Source: Trichoplusia ni
Taxonomy: Eukaryota > Arthropoda > Insecta > Lepidoptera > Noctuidae
Direction of reading: 5' to 3'
Length of the DNA: 64,000 bases
Assembly (NCBI RefSeq): GCF_003590095.1
Contig: NC_039478.1
Location: forward strand, 682,001-746,000
Part shown: positions 26,101-39,448 of the stretch, in pieces
How positions within the stretch are numbered: the first letter of the stretch is position 1
Layout of the letters: the number at the start of each line of letters is the position of its first letter
The notes under the pieces: generated by a model
Databases searched by the model: none
What the model was told of the DNA's origin: nothing
The model's input: the letters and a program-made list of their open reading frames with translations, nothing else
Made by a program: the position numbers and the translations under genes

Positions 26101-28324
26101 AGCATGTTACTTCTTTCTTAGGAAGCTCAGAAGTTTTAGCAAACTGTATTTAACATGTACGTCTAACTTAGTACTGCAAGTCGTTCCACAGGGCGGTTCT
26201 GGTGGAGACAGGAAATCTTCATCAAAAATTGAAGGGGAAACTATCAGTTCAAGTACCAGTGGAAATTGTTGTTTCATTTTAGAAAAAACCCAAATAAAGT
26301 TTCGTTGAAATAAAAACTCGGAAACTCATTACCGCTATTTTCGCTAATCCTATTTACGAATGTTAAAACAGAGGAAAAAGCGGGATGAATAAAAGGTTTA
26401 CAACTGGGATAAGCTCTGTTGCCAAGCGTCAGCAATATAGAGTTCAAATTGAATCAGTCTTTCCGCCGCACAGTCACAGTGCAACAAACATGGAAAATCT
26501 CTACGTTGTACGAGATTCAAACTTCTCAAATACATTTTATTAGCTTTAAATTACTTAGACACATTGAATTTTGACTACTTAGAACGTCTAAGCCTTTGAT
26601 TACTTTTTTAATTAACTCAAAAATAGTCCAATGTATTTAAGTATTATCTATTTTTAAATGCAAAACTTCGATCCTGCATCAAATACATTTTACTAGATAA
26701 CCAAAGACTTGACTGATTAATAGAATCTGACTTGATTCCTGGACGAGCACTATTTGGAGTAGTTCCGGACACTGCCAATAGAAATTCGTTGAGTTTATCT
26801 TCTATGAAGCAAAAGTCACCTGGACGTTGACGAAGATAAGGTGGGACTTTTAGTGCCTTTACTTTTCTAGAAATTAGAAATCCTAGAGCTCTCGTTACGT
26901 AACTTTTATCATGAAAGGAATAATCTAGTCAGCAAGATAGACTTAGATACAAATTGGAAAGGTTAGTATGTTCTATTTTATGCTGATATGTTGATATTTA
27001 TGAATACTAAGTTAATTATCCTTTGAAAATAGCATTTAAAAAATTGGAGGAATTTGGAAATATTTTGTTTTTCAATTGGAGGTCGGTCTCGCAACACAAT
27101 ATTTTCATTATTTACATCGTCTATTCGTCCGTCATCGGAAATTTCAATGGTGTAGCTATTATGGTTCATGAGTGTCCGATGTTAAACGCATCGACAGACA
27201 AACAGTCAGTCAGAGTAGCCTTAGGTACTTTACAATTTGGGTCCCTAACTTAGAAAATATATTATCAATTTTATTTTTTAATTAATCAGATTACTATACT
27301 TTTCGCAGCATAATGTTGAACCATCGAGTCGAGTCGTTAAAAAATATTTTTCTGCGAAAAAAGGATACACAATAGGTACTTCATATTTTTTGCTAATCAA
27401 ACGGTCCGTAGTGAACACGATTATGAAAATGTAAATCGATTATAAAAGTAATTAACTGACGTGTTATAAGTCTAAGTTTATGTATGATTATGGCGATCGT
27501 CTATTATTGCCTTCCAACCGATAATTATGTGTGAGTCATCATAATTAAACTGTATAGGATGTAACGAACGGTATTTGCTTCTTACAATATTTAGTAACAG
27601 CTGATAACGTTGTTTTCTTTAGGGGAAAATTTCTTTAGAAACATTTAAACACGTTTAAATAATTCAAGAAATTGGATTTAGCAGTTTATCTGCATATTTT
27701 ACTTAGGCCGGTCATACTTTAAGCATGAGTTCTTATATCACTACATGTTATGAAAGAAAAATCAAAAAAAGTCTGAATAAGATTTTTGTAACGTACAAAC
27801 TTTTGGCTAAACTACCAGCAAGTCCACTCAACGGTTTTATCGACCGGTTCCAGTCTATATTAACGCTGTTGAAAAAGAAACCTTCAGAAAATGTTCTCGT
27901 CAAAATTTGTAATCAATTTAATTAGAAAAAGTCTTCCAAACTATCGCAGACTCAAATTATGATCCCCGTTAAACTAGTCAGCTTGTCTAATGAAATTTGT
28001 ACATGCTGGAGGATAACCTATCGAGCTAAAACTTGGCACTAAAATAGCTTAGGTCAAAATCGGGACTAAGTTCCTGGATCGGCAATATCAGTATTACGGT
28101 TTGAAACAGGCAATAGAGGTAGAATTGACCGATATTTTGGCAAAAATTATCTTTCATCGTCTAAATAATAATTACGTGTAGAAAAGAAGTTGATTTTAAT
28201 GTTCCATTTTAAGATTTTTTAGCTTTTCAGGTGGTTTTGTTCAAAATATGATTCGATTGAAATCAACCATCTCTTAGTTAAAATTATTGTGCTGGTATAA
28301 TATGTCTAAATACGATCAATGCTC
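20139..28324. other. upstream flank, no gene seen
   Basis: This is AT-rich non-coding sequence, including long A/T runs around 21500-22100. A GC-rich island lies at 22480-22590 and a smaller one at 23040-23110. Two plus-strand sequences resembling good 3' splice acceptors (pyrimidine tract then TTTTGCAG) end at 23147 and 23254. Around 25070-25440 there may be a heavily decayed dispersed repeat (AGGCCTG and CCCAGAGAAGAAA strings), but I could not define it. The open frames here have no recognisable products. Confidence 0.5.
22480..22590. promoter_or_regulatory. GC-rich island, candidate regulatory element
   Basis: This is a compact CpG-rich patch in AT-rich DNA. It includes a GC-rich hairpin (CGGGCGGA, 5-base spacer, TCCGCCCG) near 22489-22509. 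It could be a promoter or enhancer. The only evidence is composition and the small inverted repeat. Confidence 0.25.
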
Positions 28325-28385
28325 CAACCATCCCTATAAGGGTAGAGGCCTGTGCCCGGCAGTGAAACGAATATAGTTAAGTATT
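28325..28385 (+). repeat. small fragment of a dispersed lepidopteran repeat
   Basis: The string GTAGAGGCCTGTGCCCGGCA followed by GTGAAACGAATATAG resembles the end of a very common moth repeat (aggcctgtgcccagcagtg, then a word like atataggct). It is short and decayed, with uncertain boundaries. Confidence 0.45.
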
Positions 28386-28675
28386 AATATTTAATTTTAA
28401 GAGTACTGAACACTGATTATTCACACAACAGAAATATAACAAAAAATTATCAGATAAGCCTATGTCAAAGTATTATAGCTTGGTAGAGGATACATTACAA
28501 GTTATCTAACTAAGGAACTGATTAATACAGATTACATTCAGTAAATCAATGAATGAAAAACGTATTGAATTTTCGTTTGTATTGCAACAGTAATTAGTTC
28601 TTTTTACTTACTTTAGAAATAAGTGTTCGATCTCAATGAGAAAAAATATCAATGCGTTTATTTACTTTAAATTTT

Positions 28676-28965
28676 AGGATTCCGTACAGAAAGGTTGAAC
28701 GAAACCATACGAAGGCGAGGCCGTCTCTTCTTCTGTCACTACAGTGACAGGTTGTAGCTATGATAGCTAGATTGATTTTTTTAGCGATGATATTTTCTGT
28801 ATCCGCTATAACAAACCATGCAAAATTATAATCGAATTATGGTCATTTAGGTAGCTTATTAACATATATGGCATATTAACTTTTTCTTCTTTACTTTCCT
28901 AACTTCTATAGCCTATTTATATGAAACCCTCAGTATCGCGAGACCAACTCGCCTTTGACCCTGCT
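28676..28965 (+). repeat. decayed copy of a dispersed insect repeat ('CTGTCAC / ACTCGC' family)
   Basis: It begins near GATTCCGTACAGAAAGG and passes GTCTCTTCTTCTGTCAC, GATAGCTAGA, GATGATATTTTCTGTATCCG, CTATAACAA and, at the far end, GAAACCCTCAGTATCGCGAG with CCAACTCGCCTTTGACC. The same landmarks occur in the same order at 30466-30697, and partly at 40505-40565 and 49001-49092. No coding capacity is visible; the class is unknown to me. Confidence 0.6.
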
Positions 28966-29329
28966 ACATTGCTTAATTCAATTACGTTTCGTGATTGTTA
29001 AAAAAGAAATTTAGACCCGATTAATAACGTGATTATCTACAAAATATTCATCCAAAGGTTACGATAAAATACTACTTACTGTTATGCTAATATTAAGTTA
29101 AGAATTGACCTGGGGAACTAGTACAACTTTTTAATCATTACTGGTAATGTTAAGAACGTGAGGCGATGCCTGATGATGATGAGCCTGTCTTTCTGCCACG
29201 ACTGTAACAGAAACTGGTCGCAAAGTGAAGGTAAGACTTCTTCAGGTTACAAGAGCTAATATTAATTTAAAAAAAAGAATTCGGAGACTTTGCTGCAGTG
29301 TAACATCATTATTCAAATTAAGCAGTAAC

Positions 29330-29550
29330 TCAATCGGCTGTCTAGTATACATCTTTGAGAGTCGTTACCCGTACTCAGGAGCTGGAAAGTCTAATTACAC
29401 ACCTTACTAAGGGGTATCATGTTGCTCAGGTTACTGGACTGAGGAGGTCAGATAGGCAGGAGCTCCTTTTAAAACACTAGTACTTAGCTGCATCTGCTTA
29501 GACTGGAAGCCGACCCCAACATAGTTGGGAAAAGGCTAGGATTAGGTTCA
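29330..29550 (+). mobile_element. 5'-truncated SINE, same family as the 5S-derived copies at 40857 and 59861
   Basis: It carries the family body: TTTGAGAGTCGTTACCCG, GGGGTATCATGTTGCTCAGG, TTACTGGACTGAGGAGGTCA, GATAGGCAGGAGCTCC, AAAACACTAGTACTTAGCTG, AGACTGGAAGCCGACCCC, AACATAGTTGGGAAAAGGCT. These align word for word with the other two copies, but no 5S-like head is recognisable upstream. It is therefore 5'-truncated or too decayed to recognise there. Confidence 0.8.
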
Positions 29551-29589
29551 TAAATCATTCATTATTTTATGTAACTCTCTTTAGTTCTC

Positions 29590-29930
29590 GATAACTAATC
29601 AGTACTTTTTTTACAGCCTGTGAGAAGCCTCTCTTCATCTAAAACTTTATATCCTTTACGATTTCTTGCTTTGTGTCCTGCATATCTGACTAGACCATCA
29701 CACTATCTTTGCCGCATGTGAACTTGGTGGCGATATCCTTCCTCTGGCGTCCAGTTGGTAACGATCTTTGCCTATCGGTAAGCCTGCATTTGCTGTACAT
29801 GACTGCTTTACTCCCATTTTCGCCACGCTGTTTTTTGTTATAGCGGGCTATGTGGTGTCTCTTAATCTGTCACTTTATTTAACTCCTAGTATGCTGCACT
29901 CCAATGCTCATTAATTAGCAAATCTTGAGT
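29590..29930 (-). mobile_element. possible decayed non-LTR retrotransposon remnant
   Basis: Read on the minus strand, frames interrupted by stops and shifts contain words reminiscent of the region after the reverse transcriptase in LINE-type elements (for example AMECSILGVK, later LVRYAGHKARNR). This is weak pattern recognition in broken sequence. A chance match or another repeat is possible. Confidence 0.25.
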
Positions 29931-30465
29931 TTACGCTTTTGTGGTTCTGTAAGTAACCAACTTTGAGCACTGTAGTTTAGGTGCTAAATAATTAAATACA
30001 AAACCAAAATTTGTTCCAAAAATCAAACTCTACGTAACAATGTACCCATTGTTTTGGAAGCGGGAAGTAGTTTGAACTGTACGACCTTATTTGCAATGAA
30101 TGCGACTGTTGGGACTTTTAAACCGTTTCTAGATTTCATAGTACTTGGTGAACGTGTAATTTATAGGGGGATGGAGTATAGGCATCCCGTTCAGTACCAT
30201 AATAGGATGGTGATGTTGAAAATAGGCTGCACTTTGTGTGTAAAACTTAAAATTCGTACGATACACACAATACCCTCGTGTAGGGATAAGTAATGTTGTT
30301 ATTTTTTCGTTTTGTGTCATATAAGTTTATACAGAATGACTGATGCATGCGAGCCGCTTGTCAAGACACGCCATCTCAAGCTGCCTAGTGTTTACTTCAA
30401 AAGGTCACTTGACCCACATTGTTTCCATTTTATAAAATCGATCTATTACAACCGTTTTAAGTGGG

Positions 30466-30697
30466 CTTCGTACCGAAAGAGGCAAACTCAGCCCTATAGC
30501 TACAACTCCGCTGTTTGTCCATCAGTCCGTTTGTCTGTCACCAGGCAAATTTTCACAGATGATGAACTTATTTGAGTTGTCGCACAGTAAATAATATAAA
30601 AATAAAATTTTAAATGAGTGAGAAGTCCTTTTTTACTGGTTTTCATATTTGCACGGTACTTTGAGTTTTGCACGTATGACCCGCACTTGACCGGTCT
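30466..30697 (+). repeat. second copy of the 'CTGTCAC / ACTCGC' dispersed repeat
   Basis: It starts at CTTCGTACCGAAAGAGGCAA, then AACTCCGCTGTTTGTCC, CCGTTTGTCTGTCACCAGG, AAATTTTCACAGATGATG, and ends with GACCCGCACTTGACCGGT. The order of landmarks matches the copy at 28676-28965 but the middle is shorter. It is non-coding. Confidence 0.6.
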
Positions 30698-31454
30698 TCA
30701 TGACTGTGGTAAACAGTTTCGTTGCAAACGATGATATGAGAAAAAATGTAAAAAAAAAAAACATAGTTGATGACGATCTTTTCGAAACTTTGGTAGAGTG
30801 AGCAATAAAATTTTTCAAAAACTATAAAAATATTTTCCTCTAACTTACCCTATAGAGTAAAACCAGACTAGCCGTGATTAATAGTACGAATCATACTGAT
30901 TTCCGCTTACAGACATTTTATGGGAACGCTTTTATTATTTTTTACATCTATTAGCCGTCCAAATCCAGCTTATCTTTATGTTGTTAAATGAGAAATCGTA
31001 AATTAAGATTTAAATAAAAGATGTCTTGTAAACAACAAACCTTTTGCTAAAAGCGGTAATAAATTGTGGGACCGTAGATTTTTTTGTTTGACTTTTATCA
31101 CATTTTTGCTCGCCTATTTTTTATGTGCTGCTTTTATCAACTACAGATTTTTATCCGAAACACATTTTTGATCGTCGATCCTAAGTAGTAAAATCGTCTG
31201 AGCTTTATAACCATCAAGGATGTTCATTCTTTTGGGACTGGTACCTATTTGTTACTTTTTTTGTGAGTTTTTATCTAGTTCTCTTGTAATGATTAGGCAA
31301 AAGGTTAGGAAATGATAAGGTTTTGTCCGTCAGGCTTTAAGGCAGGGCTCTTGACCAAGGTCTGACGCATAATTGGAGTAATATTTTGTTTTAATTTGTA
31401 TTTTGTCTGTGACGTTATACGACGTGTCGTAGATGTTATGTGATAAAAGTAAAA

Positions 31455-31640
31455 ACCCTTATATTATAAATGCGAAAGTATGTTTGTATGAGTGTGTATA
31501 TGTTCTGTTATGTTCTTTTGACGTTAAATGGATTTGCCGACTTTTATACAGTTTGGTATGGTGGTAGCTGGCACCGTGGATTAACACCTAAATACGTTAC
31601 GTATTTCAATTTTAAGGATACGGTTTTCCCCACATTGTTT
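31455..31640 (+). mobile_element. partial Helitron-like element
   Basis: The words TTATATTATAAATGCGAAAG, TATGTTTGTATG, TTAAATGGATTTGCCGAC, TTTGGTATGGTGGTAGCTGG and GGATTAACA are typical of the 5' half of a common non-autonomous lepidopteran Helitron-like family. The 3' hairpin and CTAGT end are not recognisable. A 131-codon open frame starting at 31470 begins inside this repeat and is not a gene. Confidence 0.55.
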
Positions 31641-34600
31641 TCCATTGACGTTCGTCAGGGATCTTTTAGAGTAACAAAGAAGGTACATGCAGCGTTGAAA
31701 AATTGTTGTATAGGCAACAGGTTATGTTGGGACTGGACCTACGCCTCATACATTCAAAACCACACAGAAACGCGAGGCCACCACGACAAGCACAAGCCTC
31801 AGAACTTCGTTGTAACTCAGTTTCACCTTGTTTCAGAAAAACACCAGGAGTTACGCTTCAAATAAAAGTAGTTGTATCGACAACACTAATGACTTAGCTT
31901 TACAACAACTTATTTAATAATCTTGTACATGAATATAATTAGTTTTAATTGTGTATTCTTAAAACAACAAAATTGAATGACATGTTTATGAATATGCAGT
32001 ACGTATTGGAATTACTAATTAAACTGTATACAATGAACGTGAGGTCAATGGAAACAACCTCTTTCTTCGTCGTAGTCATTAGATATCATAAATCATAACT
32101 GATGACAGAAAATATGACAAAGATCAAACTTGTGAAAAAACATGAAGACGCACTAAGTTTGTTAAAAGTTCCAGTCTGGCGTGTTATTGGAGGATAATCA
32201 CGCAAATACTGATTGATTTTTATCTCCTTCATCAATATCTTTATAAATCAACGTGTGTTTACCACAATGTGCACTTAGCAATCAGTGAGATCTAAGATAT
32301 TACGTGGTAACATTAATTTTGAATATTTATATCGGCTGAATATCAGTAAGTTTTAAAATCGAAACATTGATTGTCATTTTTTTACTAATGTGATATTATG
32401 ATAGTTACATATCTGTGTACGCGTCTGATGTTTAACGTATACTATGTACCTACTGTGACGTTATATCTACCGTTTTTTTATATCTAACGGTAGGTAAATT
32501 ATAGAGTTATGCTGACGGAAAGTTAAAGATGGGTGCTGCAATAATGACGATTATGTCACGAACGACGGAACTCCGGAACTATGAATATAAAATGGTCCCT
32601 GCTGTAAAACTCACGCCAATACTAAGGGACATTTGCCTTATGATAATAACACGATACTTTACATGCTATTTATGTTAAATATTCCACGAATATTTAACTT
32701 GACCTCAGAATTTCCTTCGTGTAATCGGTAAGTGTATTTGTTATTCACTGGACGTGGACTAAATATTCTGTAGTATGTTGAACTTTGTTGTATTTATACA
32801 AAAGTAATATTATTATGTATGTAAATATTGATATATTGTGTCGATTGGTGCTATGGGTTTGTTGAACATTTGCGGAAGTTTTTGTACAAAGAGGTTCGTC
32901 TACTTGGTCTTTTTATATCAAATGAAAGATGAAAATATATTTATAGAGTATCTAAGTTTTCATAAGATAGCGATGAACATTTTAGCCGGCAAAATTAAAG
33001 TAAAATTACAATGGTAAGTTAGTTAAAATGGTCAATTGTAAATGTATTTTTCAACCACAACACATGCACACAAAGACACGACTTAACTATTATAATCTAG
33101 CAATTAAAGAAGAGTTGTTCTCCTTGACTTTTCTGGTATCATGTAAACTGAAATCTATGCAATGATATGTTAGCATACATATTACTAAATATATAGAGTT
33201 GGCTACTACGAGACGTCATTCAAGACGCAATCTTATCTTGAAGAACAGTCAGTTGTTCCCGACCCCCGGTTTATTGGTCGTCGTTTATTATCAAGATAAC
33301 TTATCTTTGAGAAGCCAATTAAATTTGAAAACAAAGGTAACATAATAAGGCGCCACAGTGAACTCGGCGGAGAGCGGGGCGCGGCGCGAGGGCCGTCCGC
33401 GGCGGGGAGGGGGTCACTGGCACTGGCAACTTGCGTAGGCGCTACTCCTTTGTCGCTCAAAGGATTTATAAGGTAACATTATGAGGAATCGGCTATTGTA
33501 TTATCTAAACAACGATACCTCGATACGATCGGTATTTTGATTAAAGTTTATCAGTAATACCGATTACAACAAGTCCTGAAATAAAATGGCGGCGAATGAT
33601 GAAATTATGTTAGAGTTTTATTTAAATGTTTTATAATCACTGTGTTCAATAACATTGGGATAATAGAGGATTTCTAGTTTGAATGAAACTAGCATAAACA
33701 TGCCTAAATATGTTGACTACAAGCCTTCTCCATACTTGGCCTATATCCGTTCGGCACCTCAATCTCCCCATTTTATTGCCCTTATTTCTTCCAAAGGTAG
33801 ACACAAAGAACTGTGTTTATAGCTAATGATACTTAGGTGTGTATTTTAACACAAAATCCGGGCCTCCAAAAGGTACACGTAAAAAATCCACTACACGTTA
33901 TAATAAGGACCTGCTGTACCACGAGTTGGGATTCTCTTTGGTGGCGCCTATTTTTTGTTAACATTTTTTGGACGCATATTAAACCAAGAGTTGGCAGTGT
34001 AATAAAATGGCAACAGTAAGAAATTTAACAGCCACTTTCGGCACAAACCTTACCTTTATTATTACATTAATGGCTGCCTGCTTACGCGATAGAGATTCTC
34101 AAAATTTCTTAGTTATAATGTGTTTAATAAACGCAAATAAAAATGTTGAACATTTACATACAAATAAACTAACCAAGGTTAGCTCACATTACATAAATAA
34201 TAATATTGTACAATTGTGCCGATGTGTAATAAATAATTTAAACAATTACTAGAGCAAATCTATTTTTGCTTGGATGAATCTAAGTAACTTCGCTTTGGTT
34301 GTGAAAAAAAAACATTAATTCTTTGAACACTTAGTTTAATTTAGAGTAAAGTCTTTTCCATTCAACATGTAACAATTCTACCCGCTAAATACCATCATTA
34401 TCTAAACATCCCAAGGAGAGAAAAATAGATAATGGCGTCATAAAAAATCAATACAGGTATGAAAATTTAAAATTCGTTCCTTAATAAAAATCTCAAGTAA
34501 AAAGTATTTTCATATAAAAACAAAGAGGTTAGTAGCTACCAATTGGAATAAACATTCACCTAACAGTTACATTGTTTGCAGCTGAGTTTCGTTACAGAAA

Positions 34601-34659
34601 ATTCAATAACATTTGACTGAACCCGGGAATCCATCGCGAGCTTCACACTTGAGCACCAG
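31641..34659. other. upstream flank, no gene seen (GC-rich island at 33350-33440)
   Basis: This is AT-rich non-coding DNA. The patch at 33350-33440 is strikingly GC-rich (GGGGCGCGGCGCGAGGG and similar strings) within AT-rich flanks and may be regulatory. I recognise no transposable element or coding exon. Confidence 0.5.
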
Positions 34660-34906
34660 CCAGGGCCCCGATTCTGCTATTTTACAATGGCCGATGACTG
34701 AATGGCAATCGAAATTATTCCTATTCTCTTAAGTATTTTTCCAATACAATAATTGGAAGTTAATTGTATTGACTTTGAGTATACCGTCCTGCACAGAATT
34801 TCCAATTATTGCGTAGAAAAATGCTTAAGAGAATACGAAAATTGTAATTTCAAGCCAAATTTCATTCATTCATCGGCCGTTGTAAATAGCAGAATTGGGG
34901 CCCTGG
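34660..34906. mobile_element. MITE with about 100-bp imperfect terminal inverted repeats
   Basis: The left end starts CCAGGGCCCCGATTCTGC and the right end finishes GCAGAATTGGGGCCCTGG. The inverted similarity runs inward for about 100 bases on each side, through GGCCGATGA, TATTCTCTTAAG and CAATAATTGGAA, with scattered mismatches and a small indel. The middle is about 35-45 bases. The element is 247 bp and has no coding capacity. A 74-codon frame within it is incidental. Target-site duplications are not clear. Confidence 0.8.
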
Positions 34907-35885
34907 TCATGTATTTATTATTAAAGGAAGTCATACTTATATTCGTCGTAATGTGTTATGACTGTATTGTTTTATGACGTAGGCACTTACACCAACAATA
35001 TTGAAGAAATATTTTATGCACATTTTTGAGCAGTTGATAAAATAATATTTATGTTGGTCTTGGTTTTGGATGATTGTTGAATGTGTTTTTGATTTTAAAG
35101 GAAATCTGTATTATTATTTTATTACACACATTCACTCTCTGAAATACACTAGACCTGTAATTATTATTCTACTATTCTACTGCTCGGCAGTTCTGTAAAA
35201 AACATTGACAACTCTGTTGATTATTTTATAAAACAGTTTTCCGAACCAGCTTACCGCAAGACATGGTGTGTTGCTGTTAAAAAAAATCGCTTCTAGTTGT
35301 GATGAAACTTAAACCTTGTTTAATATGAAGATTGTGTAAGAAGAATAGAAATACTTGAGAGTTTTGGCGACTATTGGATTTATTGTACCTATACTATTTA
35401 ATGGTTCCGAAAACAACCAATAAAAAGAATAACTACAGTGATTTCAGAAACAACAATATTTATTTTACTTCTGCTCAATCCTATCAAAAGAGTTTGGTCT
35501 GTGGTAAAATAAAATTGACGTCAATAACTTATTGGAAGACAATTTCAGACATTTAATGATTATAAACACAAACATTTTTGTTTGTTTGTCAAAAACTGGG
35601 AAGATGCCTAGTCATTTAATACAACTTGATTATTATACTTGATGACAAAATCGTGTTTACGACGATATGAAAGCATGAATCCATAATTTATACAGGGGGA
35701 GGTGGAGAACAAAATAAATCAAAAACTCAATTCACATAAAACTTCAAATAAAAAAATATACAGTGAAATCAAATTAGGGCAACAAGTCAAACTTCGCTTT
35801 GACTTACTTTGCCGTGTCACGCAATGCAAAATGACATCGAAACATAATGTCAGAGAAAACAGGGTACTTAGGAACTTACATAGAA

Positions 35886-36150
35886 ACTAGCTGTTGCTCG
35901 TGACTCCGTCTGTGTGGACTTCAGTTTACGTGTAATAATAAAATTAAATAATATTTAAGTGAATTCCAAAAATAGGTTTCATATAAACTTGGTCGCGCAT
36001 CCCACCCTTACAACCCTTTTCCCAGCAAAAATCCTATGTCCTTTCTCAGGCTTAAGACTGTCAATGCAGCCAATTTCATAACAATCGGTTCAGTAGTTTA
36101 GGTGTGAAAGCGAAACAGACAGACAGAGATCCTTGAGTATTTATAATCGA
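35886..36150 (-). mobile_element. Helitron-like non-autonomous element
   Basis: On the minus strand the element ends GCAACAGCTAGT, the CTAGT terminus shared with the copy at 49930. The plus strand shows the familiar words CTAGCTGTTGCTCGTGACTC, GTGTGGACTTCAG, ATCGGTTCAGTAGTTTAGG and CAGACAGACAGAG. The far end fades into TTTATAATCGAATCC. It is non-coding and moderately decayed. Confidence 0.6.
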
Positions 36151-37569
36151 ATCCAGGTTTTATCAACAATCGCGGAACAATGAATACTAATAAACAATTA
36201 GATATTGTCATAGTTTATCATCATTCAAACTTAAGACGGGAACTTACCAATCATTATCCAAAATACACGTAATAGCTTTCTGTCTCTCCTATCTTGCTCA
36301 AATAAAGCCGGTGTCCAACGACAAACGACAAAGCATCGCTTTAAGATTAACCCCATCAATTCGAGATAACTGCGCCTACTGTTCTCTTGTGTGGCCCAAA
36401 ATGAAATAAAAATTATACAACAAAAATAGTTACACCGTCCACTTCCTATTCAAAATTAAACGCAGCCTCGAACTTAATGGCCGAGTCCACGTCAATTAAA
36501 TGCGTTGAGAAAGCTCACTTTTCTTCTTTAGTACTAAAGTGTGATTTCCAAAAAGATGGAAATCATTAAAGTTCGCTTGTTAGACAGCCGACGTCAGAAG
36601 TCTAAGGTTCTCTGTGAACGTTCTCTTTAGCGGCGTATTTCTAATAAATGTGATATTTGTGTACATCATTATGATCGGTAAAAAGACGGAGGGAAAGCTA
36701 ACGAAGCATCTTGATTGGGATACACAATACGAACTTAGCGTCGACGCTCCATTAGTGAAAGAGTTGGTGTCACGACTGGAGCTCGCACGGCTTTTATTAT
36801 TTATTCCCAGTTTCGTAACCGCACCGCCACGCCATCGGCCTGTACACAAACAAATGAACGTTTATGCACAATGAATAAACAGCCGGACTGGAATTTTGTG
36901 ACGACCTACGGCGATTACACTGAAACCACTGCAGGTTTGTGGATGGCAATGTGGAAATAGCTATACTTAACGTGCACATACATGTACATGAAATTAAATT
37001 GCCGCATTTTAGTTTATTCCAGGTATTAGTGCTGCTACAGATGCTTTTTGTGGCTTATTTGGCAACGAAATATTTCAGTAATTAGACAGGCTGTAAGACA
37101 AATTAATGTACGATTTCGACGTGGTATGACGTAAAATATACAGACAATTATGATAAGTATTCACGTGAATAAAATTAAATCCCACATTTTTTCACCCATT
37201 GTAATTTATCCGTGGAGCACTAAAGTTTGAATTCGGATTTGCGATTTGTTTCGTGATAAGTTAAATTATTTTGAGCGCTCAAAATAGCATTCAATAAAAA
37301 TTAATAATGGAAGGTGGTAATAAAACCAAGGTAGTATAGGTAGTATTTGAATCAAACGAAATGGTCTCACCCGTCAGAGTTAATAAATTAATGACATGTC
37401 AAAAGTTAAGAAAGGTAAAAACCAAATAAATAAATTAAATATAAAACAAAATCCATGATGAAAACTTCCCTTTTCTTATCTCCGCCGTTTTTGAGAACAA
37501 TGCCGCCTAAACTGTTTAATTTACATCCGAAACAGTGAAACAAAAAGGCTAAAGTGGTGACATGCGCCG

Positions 37570-38035
37570 ACACACCAAAAGCCTAGAGATGTTGAGAGCG
37601 TCCGGCCGGCGCGCGCATCGCCGCCGCAAAAAGGACGAATCATTAGGAGGCGCCACACGAGATCCCATTTAAAAGTATGAGAATATTTTCACAAAAAGCC
37701 TCACATTCAACTCCCAGCACATTCATTTTATGAGAACAATGAGTGATTTTTGTATTTTTCTTTAATTCTATGTCGATTTTATCCGCGGTAGCGTGGAGGC
37801 GAGCCTCTGTGGTTGTCGCCTCGTTCCGTCTTCGACTTTTTGCTATAGGGGAAGCGCGGGCGTCAGAGGCAAACGGTGGTTTTATTCCCGCAGAGGCGCT
37901 ATTCCCCCGCCCCGCGTGGTGTTTGCGGCTCCCCTGCCACGTCCTCTCGCCGGCGCCACATTTCACGCTCCTGACGCTCGCCGCACACCGAACCTGTACA
38001 TGCCCTTGATGCTCCTGACTGCCGCGTCCGCCTAT
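37570..38035. promoter_or_regulatory. GC-rich region, candidate regulatory or promoter element
   Basis: Two CpG-dense patches (37595-37640 and 37785-38035) surround an AT-rich stretch. Open frames exist on both strands, but they overlap each other and have no recognisable domain. A further GC-rich patch follows at 38395-38470. The region could be an alternative promoter or enhancer cluster for mirr; composition is the only evidence. Confidence 0.3.
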
Positions 38036-39448
38036 TAACTAACCACGCCAGCTCGCAACTGTGCCACAACTAAATTATGTTCTCAACTAAAAATCCAAGC
38101 TTTCCTAAAACTACTTACCTATTTAGGTTACCTTAAATTGTCTATAATTATGTTGGAACTGTCAATTACTATAACAATCGGGTGTCAAATCATAACACGT
38201 TGTCAGTTATCGAGTCACGTCAGTGAATGTTATTTATTTTAGAGGTGAAACTAATGAGTGGCCGTGTGGAGTTGCCGGTGTTTTTTGTTATTTGTTTCTA
38301 ACAGATCTATGACGGGGCTGCATAACATGTCGAAGTGACGGCATAATGGTGCGGAGACAATGGACTTCAAGACTTGTTTATTGAGTGGATGGAGTTGTTT
38401 TGAAGTAGAGTGTGCGCAGGAGTGGAGGCGGCGTCTGCTCCGAGAGAGCCAATGATAGCCGCTCGGCGCGGTGGGAGGATCGAGTAATCATGCATTAAGA
38501 CTACCACAAGCGACGCCGAGGAGATTCACCTTGCTGTAACAGCTTTACGATTCATTATAAATATTTTGTGTAACTTTGTTTATTAGCTCTTCAACTACCC
38601 CTCAATTTCTTGAATGGCAGTCGACGCAGTTCAGTTTCAAACATCTTGAAAATAAAGCGCTTAAAGTCATATCTTTATTTGTTTTATTAGTGACGTTCAT
38701 TATAATATTTATGTTTATATTTGTAATACTTGACATTCAAATTGTAAAATATATTTTTCTACGGACGGCAGTTTAATAATAAGTTTAAGGTTAAAGTTAA
38801 ACTAATTTAATGGTTTAAGGTAAACTTTACTTAATATAGAGCTTTACAAAATAATAATAACCAATTAAAGAGCTTTAGTTTTATAATGTGAATATTTATC
38901 TCCGAATGTGTATTGATATAGTGATATTGCGATCAATAGGAACGTGCAACTAACGGTAAATAAAGAATGATTCCAAGTAGTAACTTGGGCTTTATGTAGT
39001 TTATTGAGAAACATATTCAAGTAAAACTTATAGTTATGTACAAAACACGACGCGAGTTCCATATTAAGGCTTCAATTGAGTCAACATTAAGCAGTAAACA
39101 TGGAAGGCAGGAATGTATAGTTTTCATAAATTGAACTTTGTTCTTTGAACACAAAGATCGTTTTGCTTTATCAAAATATCGCTATTATTTTTATACTTGC
39201 TAGTTCTACCAATTACTTAAAGGTTCAGTAGATAGGTTGTGTGTTCGTCATATATACAGTTGTTATGTAGTGTAGGTATTGCGAGAACTGTGAAACAGGT
39301 CCTGTTTTTAATTTTCTTGTTGAAGATATTTGTTGTATCTGAAGTACAGTCTTATGAATTTGAAAAAAAACCATTACAACAGTCAGTAAGAGTGACCTTT
39401 GCTTAAAACCCTTTATGAGCTTTTATGCGAGACGTTTTAACGTTCCTA

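Noticed and set aside
31470..31865. 131-codon plus-strand open frame
   Set aside because: Its first part is Helitron-like repeat sequence (ATAAATGCGAAAG and following words) and the rest has no recognisable domain.
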